From Corynebacterium haematomassiliense (GTDB taxonomy: Bacteria > Actinomycetota > Actinomycetes > Mycobacteriales > Mycobacteriaceae), in the NCBI RefSeq assembly GCF_013978595.1, contig NZ_JACDTZ010000001.1, positions 1,860,001 through 1,924,000 of the forward strand: DNA of 64,000 nt. The letters run 5' to 3'. Positions 8,401 through 16,910 of this stretch are shown piece after piece; position 1 is the first letter of the stretch, and each line of letters starts with the position of its first letter. The notes beneath the pieces were generated by a model. The model ran no database searches and was not told the DNA's origin. It saw nothing but the letters and a program-made list of their open reading frames with translations. The position numbers and the translations under genes are program-made.

Positions 8401-11400
8401 CACCGGCAACGTCACGCTCCACGACGTGAAGCTGTCGGACAACGTCCAGGAAAACAACGACGCGCTGCAGCAAGAGATCACCAAGCAGCTCAACGGCCAG
8501 GACACCTTCGATCTCGAGCCGGGCGAGATCCGCGACGTGCACATCTCGGTTAAGGCTCCGGAGGGCGAGCACGTCAACGAGGCTCGCGCCGACGTCCCGC
8601 CGACCACGATCCCACCGGTGACGCTCCCGCACACCACGGTCCCGGGCAAGCCGGTGCCGTCCACCGCCGTGTCCACCACGGCGAAGGCGAAGTCGCCGAA
8701 GATCACCATCAAGAAGTACGTTAACGGCTACGACGACGGCACCGCCGTCACACCGGGCGAGGATATGGAGATCCTCTACCGCGTGGTAAACGAGGGCAGC
8801 ATGCCTGTCGACGGCATCCGCGTCGTCGACCAGGTCACCCAGGCCACCGATAAGCAGGGCCTGCAGGCAGCCATCAACGCCGAGCTGGCAAAGGAGCCGG
8901 CGTTCAAGCTGGAGCCGGGCGGCGTGAAGGAGATCCGCATTACGGTGCCGGCGCCGGCAGGCGGGCACGTGAACGAGGCTGTCGCCACCGCGCCGGTGAC
9001 CGTGCCGGGCACCACGGTGCCGCCGGTGACGGTCCCGCCGATCACGAAGCCGAGCACCACCATCCCGGGCTCTACCGTGCCGGGCACCACCGTTCCGTCC
9101 ACCGTGGTCACCGTGACCGCGCCGCCGGATGAGGGCCGCTCGGAGTCGCCGCAGCTGGAGATCACCAAGTACATCAACGGCCGCGACGAGGGCGATGTCC
9201 TCGCGGCGGACGCCGAGACGATGGAGATCACCTACCGCGTGCGCAACACTGGCGTCGGTGAGGTCAAGGGCATCACCATCGCCGACGAGGTCACCGAGGG
9301 CGCGGAAATCCCGGACCTGGCAGACAAACTCGCTGCTGTCGAGCCGTTCCACCTCGCGCCGGGCGCGTTCAAGGACATCACCATCGAGGTGACCGCGCCA
9401 AAGGGCGGCCACGTCAACGTGGCTAAGCCGGTCGTGCCGCCGGTGACCGTTCCGGCCACGACCATCCCGGGCACCACGAACCCGAACACGACCATCCCGC
9501 CGACCACGGTCCCGGAGCGCGAGGTGACTCCGACGACAACGCCGTCCGATGATGCGCGTTCGAACGTCGTGAAGCTGGAGCTGCTCAAGGACATCTGGAG
9601 CAACGACACCAACGACTGGAAGACCGCCGACAACGTCGACGAGGCTTCCGACGCCGCTGTGGTCGACGCTAACGGCAAGATGCGCATCCGCTACACGGTG
9701 AAGAACACCGGCTCCCTGCCGGTGTCCGGCATCGGCATCGTCGACGAGGTCACCGAGCTGACCAAGGGCACCGACGCGGACAAGCAGGCGCTCACCGACG
9801 CGATCAACGCCGAGCTGGAGAAGTACGGCAAGGACTTCACCCTGCAGCCGGGCAAGTCCCGCGCAGTGGAGATCACCGTGGACGCGCCGAAGCAGCGCCA
9901 CATCAACGTGGCAAAGGTGACCGCACCGCCGGTAACCACGCTGCCGGGCTCCACCATCCCGGGCACCACGGTGATGACCACCACCAACGGCTCCACCGTC
10001 CCGGTGACCACTGTGACCCCGCGTGTGGTTGAGCCGTCCACCGTCACCCCGAACACCCCGTCCAACACCGCGCACGCGACGCCGACCTCCTCCACAACTC
10101 CGGTTGTTCCGGAGCCTGTGAACCCGCAGTTCTCGGTGGAGAAGCTCGGCAACCAGGCCGGCATCGAGCTGAAGCGCAACGAGGACGGCCAGTACGGATA
10201 CTCCGCCGAGTACACCATCCGTGTGCGCAACACCGGCCCGATTGCCGGTGAGCACGCGAAGGTGTGGGACGTGCCAGTCCGCGGCGTTGGCTTCGACATC
10301 GACTCCGTCACCGTCGACGGCACTGAGGTCAAGCCGGAAAACAGCCGTTACCTCATCAGTGAGGAAGCTGAGCTCGCCGTCGGTGAATACAAGGACTTCC
10401 AGGTCGTGGTCAACGGCACCGTCTCCGATCAGGCCGCGAACGCGCTGCCGGCAGCCGTCGGCCAGTGTGACGCCGTCACCACGCAGAACCCGGGCGCGGG
10501 CTCCGGCCTGGTCAACACCATCGAGATGGAAGGTGACTCGGACGGCCGCGAGAACAACATCGTCTGTGAGCCGGTTGAGCTGCGCCGCCTGAACATTGAA
10601 AAGCGCATCGACGGCCGCGAGAACGCCCCGGTCACCCCGGGCGATGAGATGGAGATCTGGTACCGCGTCCGCAACACCGGCAACGTGACCCTGTCCGGTA
10701 TCACGCTGGCGGACCAGATCAAGGAGGACAACCCGGACCTCCAGAAGGAGATCGACGCCGCGATCGCCAAGATCGAGGCCTTCGACCTCGCGCCGGGCGA
10801 AGTCAAGGACATCACGTTCCCGGTCACCGCCCACGCTGGCGAGCACACCAACGAGGTGCGCGCCCAGGTGCCGGAAACCACTATTCCGGGTACGACCCGT
10901 CCGGAGACCTCCATCCCGGAGACCACCGTCCCGCCGGTGACCGTCCCGGGCACCACCAACCCGGAGACCACGGTGCCGGGCACCACCATCCCGGGCTCGA
11001 CCGTCCCGGCGACGACCATCCCGGGCACCACCGTGCCGGGCCGTTCGGTCCCGCCGACCACGGTCACTGCCACCGCGCACGCGGGCTCCCCGTCGCTGGC
11101 CATCAAGAAGTACATCAACGGCTACGACAACGGCACCCAGGTCGCGCCGGGCGAGGACATGGAGATCCTCTACCGCGTCTCCAACACGGGCTCCGTGCGT
11201 ATCGACGGCATCCGCCTCGCCGACGAAGTCACCGAGGCCGCCGACGAGAACACCTCCAAGGCGCTGCAGCGCGACATCGACGCCAAGCTCAACGGCATCG
11301 ACCAGTTCGCGCTGGAGCCGGGCGAGGTCCGCGAGTTCCGCATCACGGTGCCGGCGCCGGCTGGCGGCCACGTGAACGTCGCTAAGCCGATCGTGCCTCC

Positions 11401-14400
11401 GGTGACCGTGCCGGGCACCACGATCCCGGGCACGACGAACCCGAACACCACCATCCCTGCCTCCACCGTGCCGTCGACCGTGGTCACCGTGACCACCCCG
11501 TCGGACGATGCCCGCTCGGATTCGCCGATCCTGGACATCAAGAAGTACATCAACAACCTCGACGACGGCGACATCGTCAACCCGGGCGACGACATGGTGA
11601 TCACCTACCGTGTCTTCAACAAGGGCAACGTCGACGCCAAGGGCGTGACCGTCGCCGACGAGGTCACCGAGGGCTCCGACGAGACCAAGACGGATCTGAC
11701 CAAGCAGATCGAGGCCGAGCTGGCCAAGGTCGAGCCGTTCGACGTCCCGGCCGGCGGATTCCACGACGTGGAAATCACGGTCAAGGCGCCGGCAGGCGGC
11801 CACGTGAACGTCGCAAAGCCGAACGTTCCGCCGGTGACCGTGCCCGCGACCACGATCCCGGGCACGACGAACCCGCGCACCACGATCCCGGAGACCACCG
11901 TCCCTGAGCGCGTGGTCACGCAGACGACCACCCCGTCCGACGACGCCCGCTCCGACTCCCTCAAGCTGGAAATCCTCAAGGACATCTTCAGCCTGAAGGA
12001 CAACACGTGGCACGCCGCGGATACCGAGGACGACGCCGCTGTTGTGGACGCCAACGGCCAGATGCGCGTGCGCTACACGGTCACCAACACCGGTTCCGTC
12101 ACGCTGGGCGGCATCGACATCGTCGACAACGTCACCCGTCTGGACGGGGGCGACCAGCAGGCGCTCACCGACGCGCTCAACGCCGCGCTCGAGGCAGAGG
12201 GCCGCGGCTTCACCCTGAAGCCGGGCGAGAAGAAGGTCGTCGAAATTACTGTCGACGCACCGAAGGGCTACCACGTCAACGAGGCCATCGCGACGGCCCC
12301 GGCGGTGCCCACCACCCAGACGCAGGTCTCCTCGGTACCGGGCACCACCGACGCCACGACGACGGTGCCGGGCTCGCTGACCACCACCGTGGTCACCACC
12401 GAGAAGACGCCGAACGTGCCGACGAACACCGCACAGGCAACGCCGACCACCTCGGCGACCACCCCGGTGCCGCCGCCGGTCACGGAGACGACGACTGCGC
12501 CGGCGCCTGAGCGGCCGCAGTTTGCCGTCGAGAAGCTTGGCGCCCGTGCGGGCAACGTTGCGCTGACCCGCAACGACGAGGGCACCTACGACTACTCCAA
12601 CGAGTACGTCATCCGCGTGCGCAACTCCGGCCTGGTCAACGGCGAGCACGCCACCATCTGGGATGTGCCGCTGCGCGGCGCCGGCTTCACGGTCACCGAG
12701 GTGGCCGTCGATGAGAAGGCTGTGGCAGTGGAGAACGGCCGCTACAAGGTCGCCGACGCTGCAGAGCTGCCGGCCGGCGAATACAAGGACTACAAGGTCA
12801 CCGTCACCGGCACGCTGGCTGAGGCCGCGGCGAACAACCTGCCGGAGGCTGTCGGCCAGTGCACCGCCGAGGGCGCGAACCCGGGTGCGGATTCCGGCCT
12901 GGTCAACGTCGCCAACATGAACGGCGACTCGGACGGCCCGGCGAACAACGTTGTCTGCACTCCGGTTGAGCTGCGCCGCCTGAACATTGAAAAGCGCATC
13001 AACGGCCGCGAGGACGCTTCCGTCACTCCGGGCGAGAAGATGGAGATCTGGTACCGCGTCCGCAACACCGGCAACGTGGAACTGAACGACATCGCACTCG
13101 CGGATCAGATCCGCGAGGACGACCCGGAGCTGCAGGAGGAGATCAACGCGGAGCTGGCCGAGAAGGCCAAGCCGTTCAACCTCGCGCCGGGCACCTTCCA
13201 GGACATCCGCATCGAGGTCACCGCGCCGGAGGGCGAGCACGTCAACGAGGCTCGCGCCGAGGTGCCGGAGACCACGGTTCCGGAATCCACCCGTCCGGGC
13301 ACCACGATCCCGGGCACGACCGGCCCGTCCACGTCGGTGCCGCCGGTAACCATCCCGGGCACGACACTGCCGGGCACCACCCGTCCGGGCACGACGGTCT
13401 CCACCACCGCGCGCGCGAACTCGCCGCTGCTTGAGGTGAAGAAGTTCATCAACGGCCGCGACGAGCACGCCCTAGTCAACGCCGGCGAGGACATGGACAT
13501 CACCTACCGGGTGACCAACAAGGGCACTCTGCCTATCGACGGCATCCGCCTCACCGACGAGGTGAAGGAAGACAACGCCGAGCTGCAGCAGGCCATCGAC
13601 GCCCAGCTGGGCAAGGTCGCTCCGTTCGCGCTCGAGCCGGGCGAGTCCATGGACGTGACCGTGACGGTGAAGGCCCCGGCCGGCCGCCACGACAACGTCG
13701 CGGGCGTGACCGTGCCGCCGGTGACCATCCCGGCCACCACGATCCCGGGCACCACGAACCCGCACACGACTGTGCCGGGCACCACGGTGCCGTCGACAGT
13801 GGTGACCGTGACCGCGCCGCCGGATGACGCCTCCTCCGACTCCCCGCAGCTGGAGATCCTCAAGGAGATCAAGCGCGCGGATGAGGGCGACGACGCATGG
13901 CGCGACGCCGAGACCGAGGGCGACGCCCTGCCGATCGGCGAGGGCGAGACGATGGAGCTGCGCTACACGGTGACCAACACCGGTTCCGTGAAGCTGGACG
14001 GCGTCGACATCGTGGACAACGTCACCCGCCTGGACGGCGGCGACGCCGACGAGTTCACCGCCGAGATCAACAAGGCGCTGGAGTCTGCAGGCCGCGGCCT
14101 GTCCCTGGAGCCGGGCGAGTCCGTGGAGATCGTGATCGAGGTCTCCGCGCCGGCGGGCTACCACGTCAACGAGGCGATCGCGACCGCACCGCCGGTCACC
14201 GCCACCGAGACCGTGGTGTCCTCCGTGCCGGGCACGACCAACGAGACGACGACGGTTCCGGGCAGCTTCGTCACCGAGACCACGGTGGTGGAGCGCACCC
14301 CGAACACGCCGACGAACAAGGCGCAGTCCACCCCGACCACGGGTGTGGCACCGTGCGACTGCGAGGTCAAGACCACCACGATCATCCCGGCGCCGGTGAC

Positions 14401-15478
14401 CACCACCGTGTCCGGCGAGGTCACCACGGTCACGCCGGACCCGGTCACCTCCGAGGTCACCATCACGGAGACTCCGGAGCCGGTCACCTCTGAGGTCACC
14501 ACTACGGAGACCCCGGAGCCGATCGTCACCACTGTGGTGCAGACGCAGGATCCGATCACGGTCACTCGCACCACGCCGGTCACCACCGTGCAGACGGTGA
14601 CGCCGGAGCCGCAGACGGTGGTCACCACCGTTGAGGGTCCGGAAGTGACCACCACGCCGGATGTTCCGGGCCAGGTGGTTGTGGTTGTGGACGACTCCGG
14701 CAAGACCGTCACCGAGGTCGCACCGACCCCGGTGGATGGCTACACCCCGCCGGTGACCGCGACGGCAACGTACACGCTGCCGCCGGTGGTCACGGAGACG
14801 CTGCCGCAGATCACGGTCACCGAAGTGCCGACCACCCTGGTCACCACCAAGGCCACCGTGGATGAAGGCACCGACATCCTCGGCCGTTGTGTCGCCAACG
14901 CGGTGCGCTCGCCGATCCTGTACATGGTGCCGCTGCTGCTGGCGGGCCAGGGGCTGGGAGAGGTCGCTGCCCCGTACGTCAACGCGGTGAACGAGCAGTT
15001 CAACCAGATCTCCGCGGAGATCCAGGATGAGATCCGCCGCAAGACGCCGAACTTCGGTTACGGCCGCCGCGGCCAGGAGAACGAGCAGGTCGCCGAGCTG
15101 CGCGCGAAGGCCGAGGCCGCGAACCGCATGCTGCAGGAGCTGGCAATGCGTCCGGACGTGCAGCAGTACGGCCAGTGGGCAGCTATCGCCGCCGGCGTGG
15201 TTGTCGCGGGCTCCGTCCTCTACGACTGGTGCTCCAACGAGGCCGGCGAGGCGTTCACCGCCATCGGCCCGAAGAAGTCGACCTCCGTCGACGAGGTGCG
15301 CGTGGGCGGTTCCTCCCTCGGGGGTGACCGCGTGACGACGGTCGTCCCGCCCGTCACCAACACCCCCGGCCGCGACGAAACCGCCGAGGACGCAGGCGAG
15401 GCCGCTGGTGAGGCTGGCTCCGAGGCCGGCTCCGCTGACGGCTCCTCCGCGGGTTCCTCGGAGGGCAGCTCGAACTAA
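5417..15478 (+). CDS. Giant exported surface protein with DUF11-like repeats and Thr/Pro-rich linkers
   Basis: 3353 residues. A basic N-terminus and hydrophobic stretch, followed by WANAQT near residue 45, look like a signal peptide. Residues ~190-480 suggest a beta-propeller-like segment. Then come three super-repeats starting with a PQF(S/A)VEKL segment at residues 813, 1570 and 2367. Each has a GQC...NNIVC(T/E)PVELRRLNIEKR segment and ~130-residue modules of the (K/R)YINGxD...YRVxNTG type. The copies carry four, four and three modules. Modules are joined by linkers of repeated TTVPGTT(I/V)PG. A Thr/Val-rich stalk follows to ~3160, then two hydrophobic segments (~3164-3180 and ~3254-3272) and a Ser/Gly/Ala/Glu tail. 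There is no LPXTG signal. DUF11-like modules are Ig-like folds of bacterial surface proteins, so adhesion or a cell-surface fibre is likely but inferred. The first ~2.4 kb is much less GC-rich than the rest. Confidence 0.8.
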   Translation: MTRRNNRYIGRRVLAAFSTVGIVVGAETVVSPIDVSTGIEPAWANAQTNPRSSSFGIIDDDIVRINLFNATGSPITGNRFIVNLGDSRLTDPVSQLSFTAAVVGHGRTTPYTVTGVSKVDESSVSFQFSSNVTIAADDTLQLTATTPSPELDDRNASGSWDATYAPELTLDAVDGPRDPLKLTENQGRCALEVSRNAGVSTWIAESYYQSSDVAPNGVGPRNTMRNHTVLQYRVDGTQGAEAFKPISSSKWVYNGLAYNPADGYLYAVSQDRPLNDGDQSGLNNNPKDPKYPAGYLLRISPETGGVAKLGKIAPAGDAGSFSKDINSGITNGAFDRAGNYIFSNNSVNGSGDIYTIKFEGGSGTELSLPVTSPDDTQIQAVRRQHDPLINANDWAYYFETRSEDGRTYIETPRDKSFIWSLNSSDGRVYLHRTDVSTGNVLKLDVTGISTPTGQKLEPGVTYGNAWTYSNGNLGFSANQKNLAYQLSIQDPFGTHPRVGLISVEQVPTSYNNDATSNAFTVAEFEKAGVDLGVEKTLEMVDGHPKWTIKVTNNSPCASSGFTVRDLISGDLSNVKVSTEDSGWTQSTAERGDSLNWVHGPLGAEQSTSLVVEADVADGKCAINKVSVIGNEPDPVSENDVAAAGDCDPALSIKKYINGKDAQDADRDNWPEIFPGDTVNIKYVVKNTGSGEVTGIKLEDIVDKGENPSKIQDLIKKELEKVKIFSLEGSQETEIPINFRMPESIGSDTYEHRNYAKAAGVFDPNAQDFPTFNGGDDEVGFDPFPQTLPARKVESEPDEANAYFRPTPPVVENPQFSVEKLSNQSAINLERNQDGKYAYTAEYTIIVRNDGKGDGEHAAIYDVPLRGVGFELDSVQVDGQDAQLQNGRYKIADSAALAAGESKTFTVTVSGTISDAAAGNLPAAYGQCDATGADATKNSGLLNVVNMDGDSDGPDNNIVCTPVELRRLNIEKRIDGREEAIVKPNEPMDIWYRVRNTGNVTLHDVKLSDNVQENNDALQQEITKQLNGQDTFDLEPGEIRDVHISVKAPEGEHVNEARADVPPTTIPPVTLPHTTVPGKPVPSTAVSTTAKAKSPKITIKKYVNGYDDGTAVTPGEDMEILYRVVNEGSMPVDGIRVVDQVTQATDKQGLQAAINAELAKEPAFKLEPGGVKEIRITVPAPAGGHVNEAVATAPVTVPGTTVPPVTVPPITKPSTTIPGSTVPGTTVPSTVVTVTAPPDEGRSESPQLEITKYINGRDEGDVLAADAETMEITYRVRNTGVGEVKGITIADEVTEGAEIPDLADKLAAVEPFHLAPGAFKDITIEVTAPKGGHVNVAKPVVPPVTVPATTIPGTTNPNTTIPPTTVPEREVTPTTTPSDDARSNVVKLELLKDIWSNDTNDWKTADNVDEASDAAVVDANGKMRIRYTVKNTGSLPVSGIGIVDEVTELTKGTDADKQALTDAINAELEKYGKDFTLQPGKSRAVEITVDAPKQRHINVAKVTAPPVTTLPGSTIPGTTVMTTTNGSTVPVTTVTPRVVEPSTVTPNTPSNTAHATPTSSTTPVVPEPVNPQFSVEKLGNQAGIELKRNEDGQYGYSAEYTIRVRNTGPIAGEHAKVWDVPVRGVGFDIDSVTVDGTEVKPENSRYLISEEAELAVGEYKDFQVVVNGTVSDQAANALPAAVGQCDAVTTQNPGAGSGLVNTIEMEGDSDGRENNIVCEPVELRRLNIEKRIDGRENAPVTPGDEMEIWYRVRNTGNVTLSGITLADQIKEDNPDLQKEIDAAIAKIEAFDLAPGEVKDITFPVTAHAGEHTNEVRAQVPETTIPGTTRPETSIPETTVPPVTVPGTTNPETTVPGTTIPGSTVPATTIPGTTVPGRSVPPTTVTATAHAGSPSLAIKKYINGYDNGTQVAPGEDMEILYRVSNTGSVRIDGIRLADEVTEAADENTSKALQRDIDAKLNGIDQFALEPGEVREFRITVPAPAGGHVNVAKPIVPPVTVPGTTIPGTTNPNTTIPASTVPSTVVTVTTPSDDARSDSPILDIKKYINNLDDGDIVNPGDDMVITYRVFNKGNVDAKGVTVADEVTEGSDETKTDLTKQIEAELAKVEPFDVPAGGFHDVEITVKAPAGGHVNVAKPNVPPVTVPATTIPGTTNPRTTIPETTVPERVVTQTTTPSDDARSDSLKLEILKDIFSLKDNTWHAADTEDDAAVVDANGQMRVRYTVTNTGSVTLGGIDIVDNVTRLDGGDQQALTDALNAALEAEGRGFTLKPGEKKVVEITVDAPKGYHVNEAIATAPAVPTTQTQVSSVPGTTDATTTVPGSLTTTVVTTEKTPNVPTNTAQATPTTSATTPVPPPVTETTTAPAPERPQFAVEKLGARAGNVALTRNDEGTYDYSNEYVIRVRNSGLVNGEHATIWDVPLRGAGFTVTEVAVDEKAVAVENGRYKVADAAELPAGEYKDYKVTVTGTLAEAAANNLPEAVGQCTAEGANPGADSGLVNVANMNGDSDGPANNVVCTPVELRRLNIEKRINGREDASVTPGEKMEIWYRVRNTGNVELNDIALADQIREDDPELQEEINAELAEKAKPFNLAPGTFQDIRIEVTAPEGEHVNEARAEVPETTVPESTRPGTTIPGTTGPSTSVPPVTIPGTTLPGTTRPGTTVSTTARANSPLLEVKKFINGRDEHALVNAGEDMDITYRVTNKGTLPIDGIRLTDEVKEDNAELQQAIDAQLGKVAPFALEPGESMDVTVTVKAPAGRHDNVAGVTVPPVTIPATTIPGTTNPHTTVPGTTVPSTVVTVTAPPDDASSDSPQLEILKEIKRADEGDDAWRDAETEGDALPIGEGETMELRYTVTNTGSVKLDGVDIVDNVTRLDGGDADEFTAEINKALESAGRGLSLEPGESVEIVIEVSAPAGYHVNEAIATAPPVTATETVVSSVPGTTNETTTVPGSFVTETTVVERTPNTPTNKAQSTPTTGVAPCDCEVKTTTIIPAPVTTTVSGEVTTVTPDPVTSEVTITETPEPVTSEVTTTETPEPIVTTVVQTQDPITVTRTTPVTTVQTVTPEPQTVVTTVEGPEVTTTPDVPGQVVVVVDDSGKTVTEVAPTPVDGYTPPVTATATYTLPPVVTETLPQITVTEVPTTLVTTKATVDEGTDILGRCVANAVRSPILYMVPLLLAGQGLGEVAAPYVNAVNEQFNQISAEIQDEIRRKTPNFGYGRRGQENEQVAELRAKAEAANRMLQELAMRPDVQQYGQWAAIAAGVVVAGSVLYDWCSNEAGEAFTAIGPKKSTSVDEVRVGGSSLGGDRVTTVVPPVTNTPGRDETAEDAGEAAGEAGSEAGSADGSSAGSSEGSSN
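7853..14340 (+). repeat. Three tandem ~2.3-kb super-repeats inside the giant gene
   Basis: Equivalent codons (the Pro of PQFSVEKL) fall at 7853, 10124 and 12515, giving periods of 2271 and 2391 bp. Within each copy, shorter ~400-bp units and ACCACC(A/G)TCCCGGGC-type linker repeats recur. Copy three is one ~400-bp module shorter. Long near-identical direct repeats like these are prone to length change by recombination and to short-read misassembly. Confidence 0.85.
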
Positions 15479-15500
15479 CGCTCCTCTGAGCTAGGCGCGA

Positions 15501-15537
15501 AACCCCGGCAGGCTGGAACCCCAGCCCGCCGGGGTTT
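15501..15537 (+). terminator. Terminator of the giant surface-protein gene
   Basis: AACCCCGGC...GGCT pairs with AGCC...GCCGGGGTT around GGAACCCC and ends in TTTT, 22 bp after the stop codon. Confidence 0.85.
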
Positions 15538-15856
15538 TCCGCTGCGCGGCCAGTCGAAAAAGTTTAAGCCCCGGGCGCATGCTTTCGCAGAGGCGACACC
15601 GAGGCGTACGGCTCCCTAGTGTACTCGCAACCTCGACGGCAAGGCGTATCTCTCGGAGATGGGAGCGTCTCACCTGTTAGCGACTCGACTGGCGGGCGTC
15701 GGGACATACCCCGAGTAACAAACCCCTATTAAGGCCCAAAAATGGCCATACTAGGGAGGGCTTACTAGGGGTTTGTGGAGATGGGGGACAGGGCAGGCAA
15801 AACCAGCCGCCAAAACCACCCACCCAGAACCAGCCACGCCCCGTTAGGGTGGTGGT
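15538..15856. other. Intergenic stretch with an imperfect inverted repeat
   Basis: No gene seen. At 15720-15773 AAACCCCTATTAAGGCCC faces GGGCTTACTAGGGGTTT, an imperfect long hairpin that could be a bidirectional terminator or a mobile-repeat remnant. The promoter of the next gene must lie between it and 15857, but I cannot point to clear boxes. Confidence 0.4.
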
Positions 15857-16408
15857 GTGTTTAGGGAACGTGAGATCGTCGTAAGGCAAACGAAGGCCCT
15901 GGGCCGCGACACGTTCGCGATCGAGGGCCCGGGCGGGGAGCTGCTGGGCACGGCCAGGCAGACGCTGAAGATGAGCGACCTGGTCAAGGCGTCGCGCGGG
16001 GTGGAGGTGTTCGACGCGGCCGGCGCGCACGTGCTGAGCATCGAGGACCCGGTGAACTTCATCCGCGACAAGTACGTCGTGCACCAGGTCAACCCGCCGC
16101 TGGAGCTCGCGCGGCTGACGCAGCGGTTCGCCTGGATCGGCGCGAAGTTCGACGTGCAGGTCGCGGGCTTTCCGGACGTGCAGATCCAGGGCCAGGCGTT
16201 CCAGCTGAACTACACGCTGACCAGCCAGGGCCGCCCGCTCGCGACCGTGGACGCGGAGTATTCCGGCATGGGGCGGATGCTGATGGGCAAGTCCAGCTAC
16301 CGCGTGCGCATCGAGCCCGGCCTGGACGAACGCCAGCACGCGGCGGTGATCGGCATCGCGTTGGCCATTGATATGCGCCGCGCGAAGATGCGCAGGAACT
16401 CGGGTTAG
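15857..16408 (+). CDS. LURP-one-related (Tubby C-terminal-like) protein
   Basis: 183 residues beginning at a GTG (MFREREIVVRQTKALGRDTF). The alternating short beta strands of the form 'F.I.GP.G..LG.A.Q...', then VFDAAGAHVLSIEDP and FDVQVAGFPDVQIQGQAFQL, match the LURP-one-related/phospholipid-scramblase-like beta-barrel fold around a central helix. In this superfamily plant and bacterial members are soluble; the bacterial function is not established. No signal peptide or membrane segment. It stands alone between a hairpin upstream and a repeat-rich non-coding region downstream. Confidence 0.6.
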   Translation: MFREREIVVRQTKALGRDTFAIEGPGGELLGTARQTLKMSDLVKASRGVEVFDAAGAHVLSIEDPVNFIRDKYVVHQVNPPLELARLTQRFAWIGAKFDVQVAGFPDVQIQGQAFQLNYTLTSQGRPLATVDAEYSGMGRMLMGKSSYRVRIEPGLDERQHAAVIGIALAIDMRRAKMRRNSG

Positions 16409-16910
16409 AGGGGGCTTTTTGCTTTGCGACGGCCCCTTGCCGCCGCATCGGGGGTAAAAACGGGGGTAGTGGGGGTTTCCGGATTGCTGAACAATCTGTG
16501 GATCTTTGAACAATCCAGGGAGTTTCGGGGGTTCCTGAGGGAAAACCACCGAATCTGAGAGTGTATGAATTGTATGGTTAACCGGAACATGCAGGTAGAT
16601 GCGGAATTGCCGGGATCCATGCTGGAAAACACCTTAAGGTGCATAAAATGCGGTGATAGTGGATTGTTCAACCATCCGCGAGCGTTGCCGGATTGATCGT
16701 TGAACAATGCTGACGAAACCCCGGACCGCGCCCCCGGATTGATGAACAATCCGCAGGCCAAAACGGGTGGAAACGTTGAACAATCCGGACGGAATGTTCA
16801 ACGATTTAGGGTATTTTTCAGCCTGGGCCAAAGCGTTTTACCTGCGCATACTCGGTGCATAAACTCATGGATGTAACAAAGAGAAAAACACACACCAAGG
16901 AGTCACCGAG
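16409..16910. other. Non-coding region with about seven TTGAACAATCC-type motifs
   Basis: 502 bp with no credible gene. The 11-bp motif TTGAACAATCC or its complement GGATTGTTCAA recurs, exact or nearly so, around 16481-16498, 16505-16516, 16661-16672, 16689-16710, 16736-16754, 16773-16786 and 16791-16805. Some copies form palindromes, such as GGATTG-ATGAA-CAATCC at 16737-16753. The last copies lie about 110 bp ahead of the metalloprotease start. They resemble an array of regulator-binding sites, but the regulator is unknown. Confidence 0.6.

Noticed and set aside
10880..11060. CRISPR-like array suggested by short ACC(A/G)TCCCGGGC repeats
   Set aside because: The repeats are in frame, vary at third positions and encode Thr-Pro-Gly linkers; there are no unique spacers and no cas genes.
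7568..13468. A 1966-codon open frame on the minus strand inside the giant gene
   Set aside because: It mirrors the GC-rich repeats of the plus-strand gene; the product is an Arg/Gly/Asp/His-rich string with no domain and no credible start. The plus frame has a signal peptide and clear repeat modules.
16481..16805. Origin iterons or CRISPR for the TTGAACAATCC motifs
   Set aside because: Spacing and orientation are irregular, no replication or cas gene is nearby, and the spacers are not of uniform length.
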